Below, piece by piece: positions 7,953 through 17,108 of a stretch of DNA of 64,000 nt (position 1 is its first letter; each line of letters begins with the position of its first letter). The notes below the pieces were generated by a model, which worked only from the letters and a program-made list of their open reading frames with translations, did not search any database and had not been told where the DNA came from. Position numbers and translations under genes: made by a program. Origin of the DNA: Rhodospirillales bacterium BBD 1991-14 (lineage in GTDB: Bacteria; Pseudomonadota; Alphaproteobacteria; Kiloniellales; Kiloniellaceae); assembly GCA_001657395.1 (NCBI GenBank), contig LYSY01000005.1:124001-188000 (forward strand), written 5' to 3'.

Positions 7953-7996
7953 TCGGATCAGGGGGATCGTCGGATCAGGGGGATCGTCGGATCAGG
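7953..7996 (-). repeat. 17-bp tandem array at the chemoreceptor stop codon
   Basis: Unit tcggatcagggggatcg occurs at 7953-7969 and 7970-7986, with a partial third copy at 7987-7996. The minus-strand TGA stop of the chemoreceptor gene (7992-7994) lies in the partial unit. Unit length matches the unrelated array 600 bp away. Confidence 0.9.
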
Positions 7997-10235
7997 CGCT
8001 GCGCACTTTCTCCAGGAACTGGCCGACCTGCGACTTCAGCTCACCGGCCTGCTCTGCCAGCTTGCCGGAAGCCCCCAGGATCCGCTGCGCCGACTCGCCG
8101 GTCTCGCCGATCGCCTGGTGCACGCCGGAGATGTTGCTGCCCGCCTTCTGGGCGCCGTTGGCGGCTTCCTGCACGTTGCGGGAGATCTCCTTCGTCGCCG
8201 CCGACTGTTCCTCGACTGCGGAGGCGATCGTCGTGCCGATCTTGTCGATCTCGGAGATCGTCGTCGTGATCTCCTTGATCGCATCCACCGCGACCCGGGT
8301 CGCCGCCTGGATGTCGTTGACCTGTTCGGCGATATCTTCGGTGGCCTTCGCGGTCTGGGTTGCCAGACCCTTCACCTCGCTGGCAACAACGGCGAAGCCC
8401 TTTCCGGCTTCGCCGGCCCGCGCCGCCTCGATGGTGGCGTTCAGGGCCAGCAGGTTGGTCTGCTCGGCGATATCCGTGATCAGCTTCACGACCTCGCCGA
8501 TCTTCTGCGCAGCCTGCGCCAGGCCTTCGACCTGCGCGTTGGTCTTCTGGCCCCGGTCGACCGCCTGGGCGGCAATCTTCGACGACTGGTTCACCTGCCG
8601 ACCGATTTCTTCGATGGAAGCGGCCAGTTCCTCGGCGGCGCTGGCTACCGTCTGCACGTTGCCGGCCGCCTGTTCCGCCGCGCCGGCTGCCGCATCGGCC
8701 TGCGCTTTCGCATTGTCAGCCCGCTCCGCCATGCCTTTCGAGGAGCTTTGCATCTCGCCGGAGGCCGAGGACACGGACTCGACAACGCCCAGCACCGAGG
8801 CTTCGAACCCGTCGGCCAGTTCCATCATCGCCGCCTGTCGCTCCATGGCCGCCGCAGCGCGCTCTTCTTCGATCTTGGCGTTGGCCTTCTCGACCTCCGC
8901 CAGGCCGTCGCGGAACACCATCAGTGTCGTGGCCATCTCGGCGATCTCGTCATTGCCTTTGACCGCAAGCTGCGCCTTCAGGTTGCCGCCCGCGATCTCA
9001 CGCATGGCCGAGACCACCGCGGAAAGCCGCGCCACCAGGTTCCGGCCGACATAAAGCCAGGCGATTGCCAGGGCGAAGCCGAGGCTGACCACAGCAATGA
9101 CCGCCAGCCAGAGCTTGCCCTGCGAGATTGCGCTCTCCGACGACGTGGTGCCCTGGTTCAGTTCGTCCGCCGCCTGGCCGACCAGGGCATCGACCTGGGC
9201 AGCCAGTTCCTGCGTCAGCTGGCGGCTGGAGTCCAGCACCTCCTCGGCATAATCCGCAGCACCGAGCTCGCCCTTGCGCAGCGTGAAGATGTTCACCTCA
9301 TCCGCCCCCAGCGCGACAAGGCTGGCGATCAGAAAGCCCAGGGTCTCGGCCTGTTCGCTTTCCGGGATCAACCCGAGGCTTTCGCCCAAGGTCGCCACGG
9401 CCGTATCGAAGCGCTCCTTGAGGGGCGCCAGCCGGCTGGCGTCGTTGGTGTTGGCGGCATCGCGCAGGATGCCGTCCAGCAGGTTCGACTGCGCCTCGAC
9501 CTGCAGCACGGCGCGCAGAGAGGTGACGCCGCTGTCGAAAAGCTCCGTCACGGCCTCGCCGCCGATCAGCGATGCGTCGTCGGCCTGAATCACCAGTTCG
9601 AAATTCACGTCGTCGACCATTGGAACGGTGATCGAGAGGATATCCGCATGCACGCTGGTGATTTCTTCGACCTTGGCTTGCCGCGCCGCGCGGGCGGCGA
9701 GTAGCTCTCCAACGGCCTCGTCGAGCAACTGCAGATTGGCCGTCGCCTCGCCCGTCATGCCTTCGATCGCCTCGAGCTGTTCGGACTGGCCGAGGCGCGC
9801 ACGCAGGGCCGCGAGGTTGGCGTTCATCGCGGTGCTCATTTCGGCAAGCACCGCTTTGCGTTCCGCGCGCTGCGCGTCGTCCTTGGCGGCCACCAGGGCC
9901 GGCGCCTCTGCGGAGAGGGCGGCGCTGATGGACGACAGCCTCAGCGCCTCGGTCATCGCCGGCACGCTACGGCTGGTGACCTTCTCGAACACCTCCCCGA
10001 CGTTGGAGAAGGCGATGAGCGCCACCGCGCTGGCAGCGACGGTCAGAAAGGCAACGGCGCCGAACGCGCTGAACAATCGGGCGCGGATACCGCTCATGCG
10101 TTGGTGGAAGCCTTTGCGGCCGGACTTCCCGGTCTTCCCAGATGTTTTGGCCCCAGACGTATTGATCCCAGACGTTTCGGCAGCCTGCTTTGCCACCTGG
10201 GAGGCCTTCGCCTCCTTGCTTTTTGGATTGCCCAT
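7992..10235 (-). CDS. Methyl-accepting chemotaxis protein with large periplasmic sensor
   Basis: About 747 residues. An N-terminal cytoplasmic tail of 50 residues contains TSG repeats. TM1 spans roughly 54-76 and a 300-residue helical periplasmic module follows. TM2 is at about 376-397, HAMP at about 398-450, and a long coiled signalling domain holds the conserved hairpin tip [18 protein letters not shown]. It senses a ligand outside and controls a CheA kinase; no che genes are in the window. The start is ATG 10235 (GTG three bases earlier is possible). An orphan binding-protein gene lies just upstream on the same strand, so its ligand may be presented by that protein. Confidence 0.93.
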   Translation of the reverse strand: MGNPKSKEAKASQVAKQAAETSGINTSGAKTSGKTGKSGRKGFHQRMSGIRARLFSAFGAVAFLTVAASAVALIAFSNVGEVFEKVTSRSVPAMTEALRLSSISAALSAEAPALVAAKDDAQRAERKAVLAEMSTAMNANLAALRARLGQSEQLEAIEGMTGEATANLQLLDEAVGELLAARAARQAKVEEITSVHADILSITVPMVDDVNFELVIQADDASLIGGEAVTELFDSGVTSLRAVLQVEAQSNLLDGILRDAANTNDASRLAPLKERFDTAVATLGESLGLIPESEQAETLGFLIASLVALGADEVNIFTLRKGELGAADYAEEVLDSSRQLTQELAAQVDALVGQAADELNQGTTSSESAISQGKLWLAVIAVVSLGFALAIAWLYVGRNLVARLSAVVSAMREIAGGNLKAQLAVKGNDEIAEMATTLMVFRDGLAEVEKANAKIEEERAAAAMERQAAMMELADGFEASVLGVVESVSSASGEMQSSSKGMAERADNAKAQADAAAGAAEQAAGNVQTVASAAEELAASIEEIGRQVNQSSKIAAQAVDRGQKTNAQVEGLAQAAQKIGEVVKLITDIAEQTNLLALNATIEAARAGEAGKGFAVVASEVKGLATQTAKATEDIAEQVNDIQAATRVAVDAIKEITTTISEIDKIGTTIASAVEEQSAATKEISRNVQEAANGAQKAGSNISGVHQAIGETGESAQRILGASGKLAEQAGELKSQVGQFLEKVRSA

Positions 10236-10286
10236 CACACTAACCCCAATACTCCCACATAAGAGCCCGCATGGGCCTGCGGCAAG

Positions 10287-10313
10287 AAGGGGCGCCCGGC
10301 CGGGGCGCCCCTT
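10287..10313 (-). terminator. Strong hairpin between the binding-protein and chemoreceptor genes
   Basis: Perfect 10-bp stem (10287-10296 with 10304-10313) and a 7-nt loop, 14 nt past the binding-protein stop. Only a CTTCTT tract follows on the minus strand, so termination may be partial, lowering chemoreceptor expression relative to the binding protein. Confidence 0.6.
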
Positions 10314-10327
10314 CGCAACACGACCGG

Positions 10328-11509
10328 TTAGCTGGCGCCGCCCAGGCGTTCGACCGCCTTGAAGGAGCCGTCGGACTGGATGATGGAGAGGAAGACCTCA
10401 TCCATGCCCTGGTTGTCGCCCGGGCCGTAGGTCAGCGTGATCCCGCCCAGATCGAAGGCACCGGTGTTGGCAACCGCCTGCAGGAAGGACTGGCGGGTGA
10501 CTTCGCCACCGGCCTTTTCCAGGGCCATGATGGCGATGCGGCCGACCATGTAGCCCTCCAGAGAGACGAAGCCGGGCTCGGCACTGGGGTCATGCGCCTT
10601 CATCGCCGCCTGGTACTGCTTCACGAGCGGGATCGAAGCATCCCAGGGGAACGGCACGACCTGGGTGATGACCACGCCCTCGCCGTCCTTGCCGAGCTCC
10701 TTGGCCAGCGCCTTGGAGCCGACGAAGGAAATGTTGACGAAGGTGGCCGACAGCTTGGTCTTACGGGCGAGCTTGATGAACTCGGCAATCGGCTTGTAGG
10801 CGCCGACCATGACGACCGCCTGCGGCTTGGCCTTGCGGATCGCCAGCAGCGCCGACTTAACGGCCGTGGTGTTGCGCTTGTAGGTGCCTTCCGCGACCAG
10901 CGAGAGACCGCGCTTCTCGAGCGCCTTGTTCACACCGGCAAGGCCGACGCGGCCGAAGGAGTCGTCCTGATAGAGGATGGCGATACGGTCGTAACCCAGG
11001 TCCTCGGTCAGGTGCTTGATCCAGGCCTCGGTCTCCTGCCCGTAGGTGCCGCGGACGTTGATGACGTTGTCGAGCGCAGGGTCGCGCAGGAAGCCCGCAC
11101 CGGTGAACGGACCGACAAAGGGCACGCCCGCGTCGGTCGCAATCGGCTGGGTCGCCTTCGACGTCGGCGTGCCGACGGCACCGATCAGGCCGAAGACCTG
11201 ATCCTGGCTGATCAGGTTCTGGACGTTGCTGATGGCCCGCTCCGGCTCGTAACCGTCGTCGTAGCTCTTCAGTTCGAGTTGACGGCCGGCAACACCGCCG
11301 TTGCGGTTGGCCTCGGCAAAGGCGGCCAGGATGCCTTCACGCATCCCGGTGCCGAGCGCGGCGGCAGGGCCGTCGAGGGCGGCGGACTGGCCGAAGGTGA
11401 TGGTGGTGTCCGTAACACCGACCTCAGCGTTTGCCGCCATGGTTGTGGTGGCCGCCACGGCAAATGCAACGGCCGGCAGCAGCGCACGCTTCATATGACG
11501 ATTTCCCAT
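10328..11509 (-). CDS. ABC-type branched-chain amino-acid-like substrate-binding protein (orphan)
   Basis: A 393-residue periplasmic binding protein of the LivJ/type-I fold. A signal peptide ([18 protein letters not shown]...ANA) is followed by [18 protein letters not shown] and [22 protein letters not shown]. Later blocks are [25 protein letters not shown] and [12 protein letters not shown], a pattern shared with Leu/Ile/Val and amide binding proteins. ATG 11509 is chosen with GGGG just upstream; a TTG three codons earlier is possible. No permease or ATPase gene is adjacent. Its only same-strand partner is the downstream chemoreceptor, so a sensing role is inferred. The ligand is unknown. 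Confidence 0.88.
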   Translation of the reverse strand: MGNRHMKRALLPAVAFAVAATTTMAANAEVGVTDTTITFGQSAALDGPAAALGTGMREGILAAFAEANRNGGVAGRQLELKSYDDGYEPERAISNVQNLISQDQVFGLIGAVGTPTSKATQPIATDAGVPFVGPFTGAGFLRDPALDNVINVRGTYGQETEAWIKHLTEDLGYDRIAILYQDDSFGRVGLAGVNKALEKRGLSLVAEGTYKRNTTAVKSALLAIRKAKPQAVVMVGAYKPIAEFIKLARKTKLSATFVNISFVGSKALAKELGKDGEGVVITQVVPFPWDASIPLVKQYQAAMKAHDPSAEPGFVSLEGYMVGRIAIMALEKAGGEVTRQSFLQAVANTGAFDLGGITLTYGPGDNQGMDEVFLSIIQSDGSFKAVERLGGAS

Positions 11510-11846
11510 GATCCCCAAAATCCCTTCTAATCATTACGTTTACGCTCACCATTGAAGCTCCCGGATCAAAACCCAAGGGCAACTGCAAGCTTGGAAGGGC
11601 TATAGGAAATGCGGGTGAAGTATCCGTTAATACAGCAAATAGCGATGCAACTTGATCAATCTAAAGTACGCAAAATGTTTGCTTAACGAATGGTTGACTG
11701 GTTGCGAGATACCGGGGGCCGGCCAAGGGGAACGACTGCGAAGGAATGCACGCCTACCGACGATCCCACGCCTGCGGTGAGACCTGATCACGCACCCACT
11801 GCCTCGCTTCGCGCCCGCGGGAACGAAACCGGCCTGTCGGCGGTGG
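11510..11846. other. 337-nt intergenic region upstream of the binding-protein gene
   Basis: Contains an AT-rich core at about 11590-11700, unlike the flanking GC-rich DNA and likely the promoter region of the binding-protein gene. I see no gene, tRNA or repeat. The stretch next to aguA (11700-11846) is featureless and GC-rich. Confidence 0.4.
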
Positions 11847-12869
11847 TCAGACGAGCGGCTGCTGCTGGGTGATGCAGTGGATACCGCCGCCGCCGACCAG
11901 GATGTCGCTGGCCGGCACCTGGGCCACCTTCCGGTCGGGGAAACTCCTTGCGACGATCTCCCGGGCGGCCGGGTCCTGCGGGTCGCCGAAGGACGGCATC
12001 ACCACGCCGCGGTTGGCGATGTAGTAGTTCACGTAGGACAGGGAGAGCCGCTGGCCGTCCAGATAACGGGCCTCGCGCGGCAGCGGCAGTTCGATGACCT
12101 CCAGGGCCCGCCCCTTAGCGTCCTTCGCTTTGGCAAGCCGGGCCAGGTTGTCCCGCAGGATCGCGTGGTTGGGGTCCGCCGGGTCGTCGCAGGTCACCGC
12201 CATGACCACGCCCGGGCGCACAAAGCAGGCGATGTTGTCGACGTGACCGTCGGTGTCGTCCTTGTCCAACCCCCGGCCCAGCCAAACGATGGCCTGGATG
12301 CCGAGGTAGCGGCGCAGCAGTTCCTCGATAGCGGACCGGTCGAGGTCCGGATTGCGGTTGGGATGCAGCAGGCACTCCTCGCTGGTCAGGAGCGTGCCCT
12401 CGCCGTCGACGTGGATGGAGCCCCCTTCCAGGATCAGGGGCGCCCGGTAACGCGCCACGCCCAACTGCGCCAGAACCCGCTCGGCGACCCGGGCGTCCTC
12501 GTCATAGGGGTGGAACCTGTTGCCCCAGGCGTTGAAATCCCAGTCGACCCCTGCAAGGCCGCCCTTGCCGTCAACCAGGAAGCTGGGCCCGAAGTCGCGC
12601 ATCCAGGAGTCGTCGAGCGGCAGGGCAAGGCAGTCGACCGCCGCCCCGCAGCGCGCGCGGGCATCCTCCAGGTCCGTGGGGTTGGCCAGCATGGTGACCG
12701 GCTCGAAACCGGCGATCGCCCGGGCCACCGCCGCGTAGGCATCCCGCGCCCTGTCGAGCCCGTCTTCCCAGAGGCTGCCGCGGCAGGGCCAGGCCATCCA
12801 GCAGCGTTCGTGCGGGGCCCATTCCGCCGGCATGAAGAAGCCGTCATCGACGGGAGTCCGTTCCGTCAT
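11847..12869 (-). CDS. aguA: Agmatine deiminase
   Basis: The 340-residue protein matches the peptidyl-arginine-deiminase-like AguA family: DDSWMRDFGP (D92), the substrate and general-acid region DDTDGHVDNIACF (H209) and the nucleophile Cys in GGGGIHCITQQ near the C-terminus (about C332). It hydrolyses agmatine to N-carbamoylputrescine and ammonia, the first step of putrescine synthesis or agmatine use. No N-carbamoylputrescine amidase (aguB) is adjacent. A GGGGGAGGGG site lies just before the ATG. It follows aspS on the same strand after 29 nt, so it may be read from the aspS transcript. Confidence 0.95.
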   Translation of the reverse strand: MTERTPVDDGFFMPAEWAPHERCWMAWPCRGSLWEDGLDRARDAYAAVARAIAGFEPVTMLANPTDLEDARARCGAAVDCLALPLDDSWMRDFGPSFLVDGKGGLAGVDWDFNAWGNRFHPYDEDARVAERVLAQLGVARYRAPLILEGGSIHVDGEGTLLTSEECLLHPNRNPDLDRSAIEELLRRYLGIQAIVWLGRGLDKDDTDGHVDNIACFVRPGVVMAVTCDDPADPNHAILRDNLARLAKAKDAKGRALEVIELPLPREARYLDGQRLSLSYVNYYIANRGVVMPSFGDPQDPAAREIVARSFPDRKVAQVPASDILVGGGGIHCITQQQPLV

Positions 12870-12898
12870 GGCCCCCTCCCCCGGCGCCCACCCCGGCG

Positions 12899-14677
12899 TT
12901 ACTCGGGCGGCAGGTCCAGCTTGATGTGAAGCTCGGCCAGTTGCCGCGCGCTCACCGCTGCCGGCGCCTGCATCATCAGGTCTTCGGCCCGCTGGTTCAT
13001 CGGGAAGGCCACCACTTCGCGGATGTTCGGTTCGTCGGCCAGCAGCATGACGATCCGGTCGATGCCGGGGGCCGAGCCGCCATGGGGCGGTGCGCCGAAC
13101 TTCAGCGCCGAGATCATGCCGGCAAACTCGGTATCCACCTGCTCCCGGCTGTAGCCGGCGATGCCGAAAGCCTTGTACATGACCTCCGGCAGGTGGTTCC
13201 GGATCGCCCCGGAGGACAGCTCGACCCCGTTGCAGACGATGTCGTACTGATAGGCCAGGACCTCCAAAGGCTCGTTGGTCTCCAGCGCTTCGAGCCCGCC
13301 CTGCGGCATGGAAAAGGGGTTGTGGCTGAACTCGATCTTGCCGCTGTCCTCATCCAACTCGAACATCGGGTAATCGACGATCCAGCAGAACCGGAAGGCA
13401 CCTTTCTCCAGCAGGTCGAGCTCGTCGCCCAGCCGGTTGCGCACCTGGCCGGCGAGCTTGGCAGCCGCGGATTCCTTGTCGCAGGCGAAAAACACGGCGT
13501 CGCCGTCCGCGAGCCCCGCCCCGGCCTTGATCTGCGCCGTGCGCTCCGGATCCAGGTTCTTGGCGATCGGCCCCTTGGCGCTGCCGTCCTCGGCAAAGAT
13601 GATGTAGCCGAGACCGGCCGCGCCCTCGCTGCGGGCCCAGTCGTTCAGCTTGTCGAAAAAGCTGCGCGCCCGCCCGGCTGCCCCGGGGGCCGGGATGGCC
13701 CGCACCACCGATCCGCCTTCGACCGCCCTGGCGAAGATGCCGAAGCCGGAGCCGCGGAAAGCCTCGGTCACGTCGGCGATCTCCACCGGATTGCGCAGGT
13801 CCGGCTTGTCGGAGCCGTACTTCAGCATGGCCTCGCGAAACGGGATGCGCGGAAAGGGCTGCGGCGTCACCGCGCGGCCATTGCTGAACTCCTCGAAGAC
13901 GCCGCCCAGCACCGGCTCCAGGGCGGCGAAGACGTCGTCCTGGGTGACGAAGCTCATTTCCAGGTCGAGCTGATAGAACTCGCCCGGCGAGCGGTCGGCG
14001 CGGCTGTCCTCGTCGCGGAAGCAGGGCGCGATCTGGAAGTAGCGGTCGAAGCCGGCGATCATCAGCAGCTGCTTGAACATCTGCGGGGCCTGCGGCAGGG
14101 CATAGAACTTGCCGGGGTGCAGGCGGCTGGGGACTAGGTAATCCCGGGCGCCTTCCGGACTGCTGGCGGTCAGGATGGGCGTCTGGAATTCCTGGAAGCC
14201 CTGCTCCACCATGCGCCGCCGAATGGAGTTGATGACCGCGCCGCGCAGCCGGATCCGCGCCTGCATCTTCTCCCGCCGCAGATCCAGATAGCGGTAGCGC
14301 AGGCGGGTTTCCTCCCCCGCGTCCTCTTCGGAATTGACCTGCAGCGGCAGCACCTCGGCACGGGATTGAACCGCCAGTTCCTCGACCTGAAGCTCGACCT
14401 CGCCGGTCGGGACCGCGGCATTAACCGTATCGGGCGTCCGCTTGACCACCGGCCCGGTCACGGTAATCACGCTTTCGACCCGGGTCTGCTCCAGGTCCTG
14501 GAACAGGGGGCTGCTGACGTCGATCACGCACTGGGTGATGCCGTGTGTGTCGCGCAGGTCGACGAAAAGCAACTGCCCGTGGTCGCGCTTGCGGTGGATC
14601 CATCCGGAAAGCCGCGCGCGTTCGCCGGCGTGGGCAGCACGCAGTTCTCCACAGCTATGACTACGATAGGGGTGCAT
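12899..14677 (-). CDS. aspS: Aspartyl-tRNA synthetase
   Basis: A 592-residue class II synthetase of the bacterial type. It has an OB-fold anticodon domain ([21 protein letters not shown]), motif 2 ([21 protein letters not shown]), the bacterial GAD insertion (about 300-420) and motif 3 ([21 protein letters not shown]). The His in RDHG is the residue associated with relaxed enzymes that also charge tRNA-Asn. Together with the general use of GatCAB in alphaproteobacteria this suggests a non-discriminating AspRS; that part is inference. It is divergent from rnd, a neighbourhood conserved in the group. Confidence 0.97.
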   Translation of the reverse strand: MHPYRSHSCGELRAAHAGERARLSGWIHRKRDHGQLLFVDLRDTHGITQCVIDVSSPLFQDLEQTRVESVITVTGPVVKRTPDTVNAAVPTGEVELQVEELAVQSRAEVLPLQVNSEEDAGEETRLRYRYLDLRREKMQARIRLRGAVINSIRRRMVEQGFQEFQTPILTASSPEGARDYLVPSRLHPGKFYALPQAPQMFKQLLMIAGFDRYFQIAPCFRDEDSRADRSPGEFYQLDLEMSFVTQDDVFAALEPVLGGVFEEFSNGRAVTPQPFPRIPFREAMLKYGSDKPDLRNPVEIADVTEAFRGSGFGIFARAVEGGSVVRAIPAPGAAGRARSFFDKLNDWARSEGAAGLGYIIFAEDGSAKGPIAKNLDPERTAQIKAGAGLADGDAVFFACDKESAAAKLAGQVRNRLGDELDLLEKGAFRFCWIVDYPMFELDEDSGKIEFSHNPFSMPQGGLEALETNEPLEVLAYQYDIVCNGVELSSGAIRNHLPEVMYKAFGIAGYSREQVDTEFAGMISALKFGAPPHGGSAPGIDRIVMLLADEPNIREVVAFPMNQRAEDLMMQAPAAVSARQLAELHIKLDLPPE

Positions 14678-14867
14678 CGGAAGAGGTCCTGGGATGTGGT
14701 CGGCGGGGCCGTCAACGAGCGCGCAAAAGGCCGGGAATTGGCCGCTTTGTCAAGTCCGGAGGCGGCGGTCGGCGGGGCGGCGGCTGGCACTCGGCAGCCG
14801 ACTTCTTTCCCTGGCTGCGGCCGTCTCGGCGCTTCCCCCGCCTAGCGATAACGTGTATACCGCTGGC

Positions 14868-16037
14868 ATGAGCCTGATTACCGAAACCGCAGAGCTGGAA
14901 GTCCTCTGCGGGCGCCTTGCAAAAGCCGACTTCATCACCCTCGATACCGAATTCCTTCGCGATTCGACCTACTGGCCGAAGCTCTGCCTTGTCCAGGTGG
15001 CGGGCCCCGACGACGTGGCCGCGATCGATTCCCTTTCCCCGAATCTCGATCTCGCCCCGCTGCTGGCGCTGTTCGACGATCCGAAGATCCTCAAGGTGCT
15101 GCACTCCGCACGCCAGGATATGGAGATCTTCTTTCATCTGACCGGCCGCCTGCCGGCGCCGATCTTCGACACCCAGGTGGCTGCCATGGTTTGCGGCTTC
15201 GGTGAGTCCGTGGGTTACGACACGCTGGTGCGCAAGATGACCGGCGCCCATGTGGACAAGTCGTCCCGCTTCACCGACTGGTCACGCCGCCCGCTGGCCG
15301 AGCGCCAGCTCAACTATGCACTGGCCGACGTGACCCATCTGCGCAAGATCTACCGCAAGCTGGCCGGCCGCCTGTCCAAGTCGGGCCGCGCCGGCTGGCT
15401 CGAGGAAGAGATGTCGGTGCTGACGTCGCCGGAGACCTACCGGCTGGAGCCCGAGAACGCCTGGCGCCGCCTCAAGACCCGCTCCAACGACCGGCGCTAT
15501 CTCGCCGTCCTGCGGACGCTGGCGACCTGGCGCGAAGAAGAGGCGCAGCAGCGCGACGTCCCGCGCGGGCGCGTGCTGCGCGACGAGCAGCTCTTCGACA
15601 TTGCCGCCCACCGCCCGACGTCGGAGGAGGAACTGGCGCGCTCCCGCGGTGTCAGCAAGGACATGGCCCGCGGCCGCCTCGGCCGGGCCATTCTGGAGGC
15701 CGTCGGCCGCGCGCTGGCCCTGCCGGACGCCGAGCTGCCGACGCCGGCGCCGAAAGGCCCCGCCCCCAACGGCGCCGGACCGCTCATCGACCTCCTCAAG
15801 GTCCTGCTGAAGCTGCGCTGCGACGAGCACGACGTGGCGCAGAAGCTGATCGCCAACTCCGCCGACCTGGACCAGATTGCCGTCAACGACAAGGCCGACG
15901 TGATGGCCCTGAAGGGCTGGCGCTACGAGATTTTCGGGCGCGACGCCCTCGCCCTGAAGCACGGCGCCGTGGCCCTGTCGGCCCGGGGCAACAAGGTGCG
16001 CCTGGTCACTCTGAAAGAGCGCGAGGAAGCCGATTGA
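14868..16037 (+). CDS. rnd: Ribonuclease D
   Basis: The 389-residue protein begins MSLITETAELEVLCGRL. The DEDDy exonuclease core shows D26/E28 in ITLDTEFLRDSTY, a middle Asp in LHSARQDMEIFF and the final D...Y in YALADVTHLRKIY. An HRDC domain follows at about 205-290. It trims 3' ends of tRNA and other stable RNAs. The frame is open upstream to about 14694, but conservation starts at ATG 14868. No ribosome-binding site is seen and a -10-like TATACC ends 6 nt before the ATG, so a leaderless message is possible. The M23 peptidase gene overlaps its stop. Confidence 0.94.
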   Translation: MSLITETAELEVLCGRLAKADFITLDTEFLRDSTYWPKLCLVQVAGPDDVAAIDSLSPNLDLAPLLALFDDPKILKVLHSARQDMEIFFHLTGRLPAPIFDTQVAAMVCGFGESVGYDTLVRKMTGAHVDKSSRFTDWSRRPLAERQLNYALADVTHLRKIYRKLAGRLSKSGRAGWLEEEMSVLTSPETYRLEPENAWRRLKTRSNDRRYLAVLRTLATWREEEAQQRDVPRGRVLRDEQLFDIAAHRPTSEEELARSRGVSKDMARGRLGRAILEAVGRALALPDAELPTPAPKGPAPNGAGPLIDLLKVLLKLRCDEHDVAQKLIANSADLDQIAVNDKADVMALKGWRYEIFGRDALALKHGAVALSARGNKVRLVTLKEREEAD

Positions 16038-17077
16038 CCGTTCGCAGCGTCCTCTCCTCCCTGCTGGCCGGCCTGGGTATCCTCGCCGGCCTTGCCGTTC
16101 TCGTGCAGTCTCCAGCCGACGCCGAGACCCTGAGCCCGCCCGGCGGCGGCTTCGGGCTGCCGGTCGACTGCGTGATGGGCGAACTCTGCAGCATCCAGAA
16201 CTACGTCGACTACGACGACGGCAAGGGCTGGAAGGACCATACCTGCGGCAGCCTCAGCTACGACGGCCACCGCGGAGTCGACTTTCGCGTCCCGACGGAG
16301 ATCGAGATGCGCGAAGGCACCGCCGTCATTGCCGCCGCCGACGGCAAGGTGATCTTTGCCTTCGACGGCCAGCCCGACATCCACATGAGAGAGACAGGAC
16401 CGGGGAAGACGCGGGAGGAAAGGAACGGTAACTGGGTCGCCATCAACCATGGAGGCGGCTGGATCACCACCTACGCCCACCTGATGAAGGGAACCGTGGC
16501 GGTGAAAAAGGGAGACCGTGTGAAGCGGGGCGACCGGCTCGGCCTCATCGGTCTCTCCGGCAACAGCGAGTTCCCCCATGTCCACTTTGCCGTCACCCAC
16601 AGAAACAAGCTGCTCGATCCCTTCACCGGGCTGGAGCCCTCGGCGTCCTGCGGCGAGCAAGGGCAGAGCCTCTGGTCGGATGCAGCCCAGGCGCAGATTC
16701 CTTACCGGGCCAGCGGCCTGCTCTCGGCCGGCTTTCTCGACCGCGAAACCCAACACCGGGAAGTCATGGCAGGAATCGTGCCGCCGGCAGAGATTTCGGC
16801 AACTGCGCCGGTCTTGCTGTTCTGGATCGGCGCCTGGGGAAGCCGTGAGGGCGACATCGAAACCATGACCATCATCGGCCCTGATGGCAGCCGCTTTGTC
16901 GGATCGCAGAAGACCATCGAGCGCAGCCAGGCCGTTATCTCCCGCTTTGTCGGAAAACGACTTCGCAACCCGGCCTGGCAGAAGGGAACCTACCGCGGCC
17001 TGTACCGGCTCGAGCGGCGCCGCGGCGACGTCACCTTCACGGTGATCGATGTCACACGAGAGATCGAGGTCCGCTGA
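16034..17077 (+). CDS. Secreted M23 family metallopeptidase
   Basis: The 347-residue protein has a signal peptide of about 30 residues (ending ADA). A LytM/M23 domain follows with GHRGVDFRV (zinc His and Asp), YAHLMKG and the final zinc motif HVHFAV, so it is predicted catalytically complete. A 140-residue C-terminal part (LLFWIGAWGSREGDIETM...) is unrecognised. It would cut peptidoglycan or a Gly-rich peptide in the periplasm. The start is a TTG that overlaps the rnd stop as TTGA, with GAGGAAG four bases before it, implying translational coupling. It converges with ppx. Confidence 0.88.
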   Translation: MTVRSVLSSLLAGLGILAGLAVLVQSPADAETLSPPGGGFGLPVDCVMGELCSIQNYVDYDDGKGWKDHTCGSLSYDGHRGVDFRVPTEIEMREGTAVIAAADGKVIFAFDGQPDIHMRETGPGKTREERNGNWVAINHGGGWITTYAHLMKGTVAVKKGDRVKRGDRLGLIGLSGNSEFPHVHFAVTHRNKLLDPFTGLEPSASCGEQGQSLWSDAAQAQIPYRASGLLSAGFLDRETQHREVMAGIVPPAEISATAPVLLFWIGAWGSREGDIETMTIIGPDGSRFVGSQKTIERSQAVISRFVGKRLRNPAWQKGTYRGLYRLERRRGDVTFTVIDVTREIEVR

Positions 17078-17108
17078 GGCCGCGCCCGGCCCGCTTCTGC
17101 CTTGGTTC

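Noticed and set aside
11690-11872. 60-codon ORF between the binding-protein gene and aguA
   Set aside because: No ribosome-binding site, unusual composition, and it runs into the aguA 3' end; probably chance.
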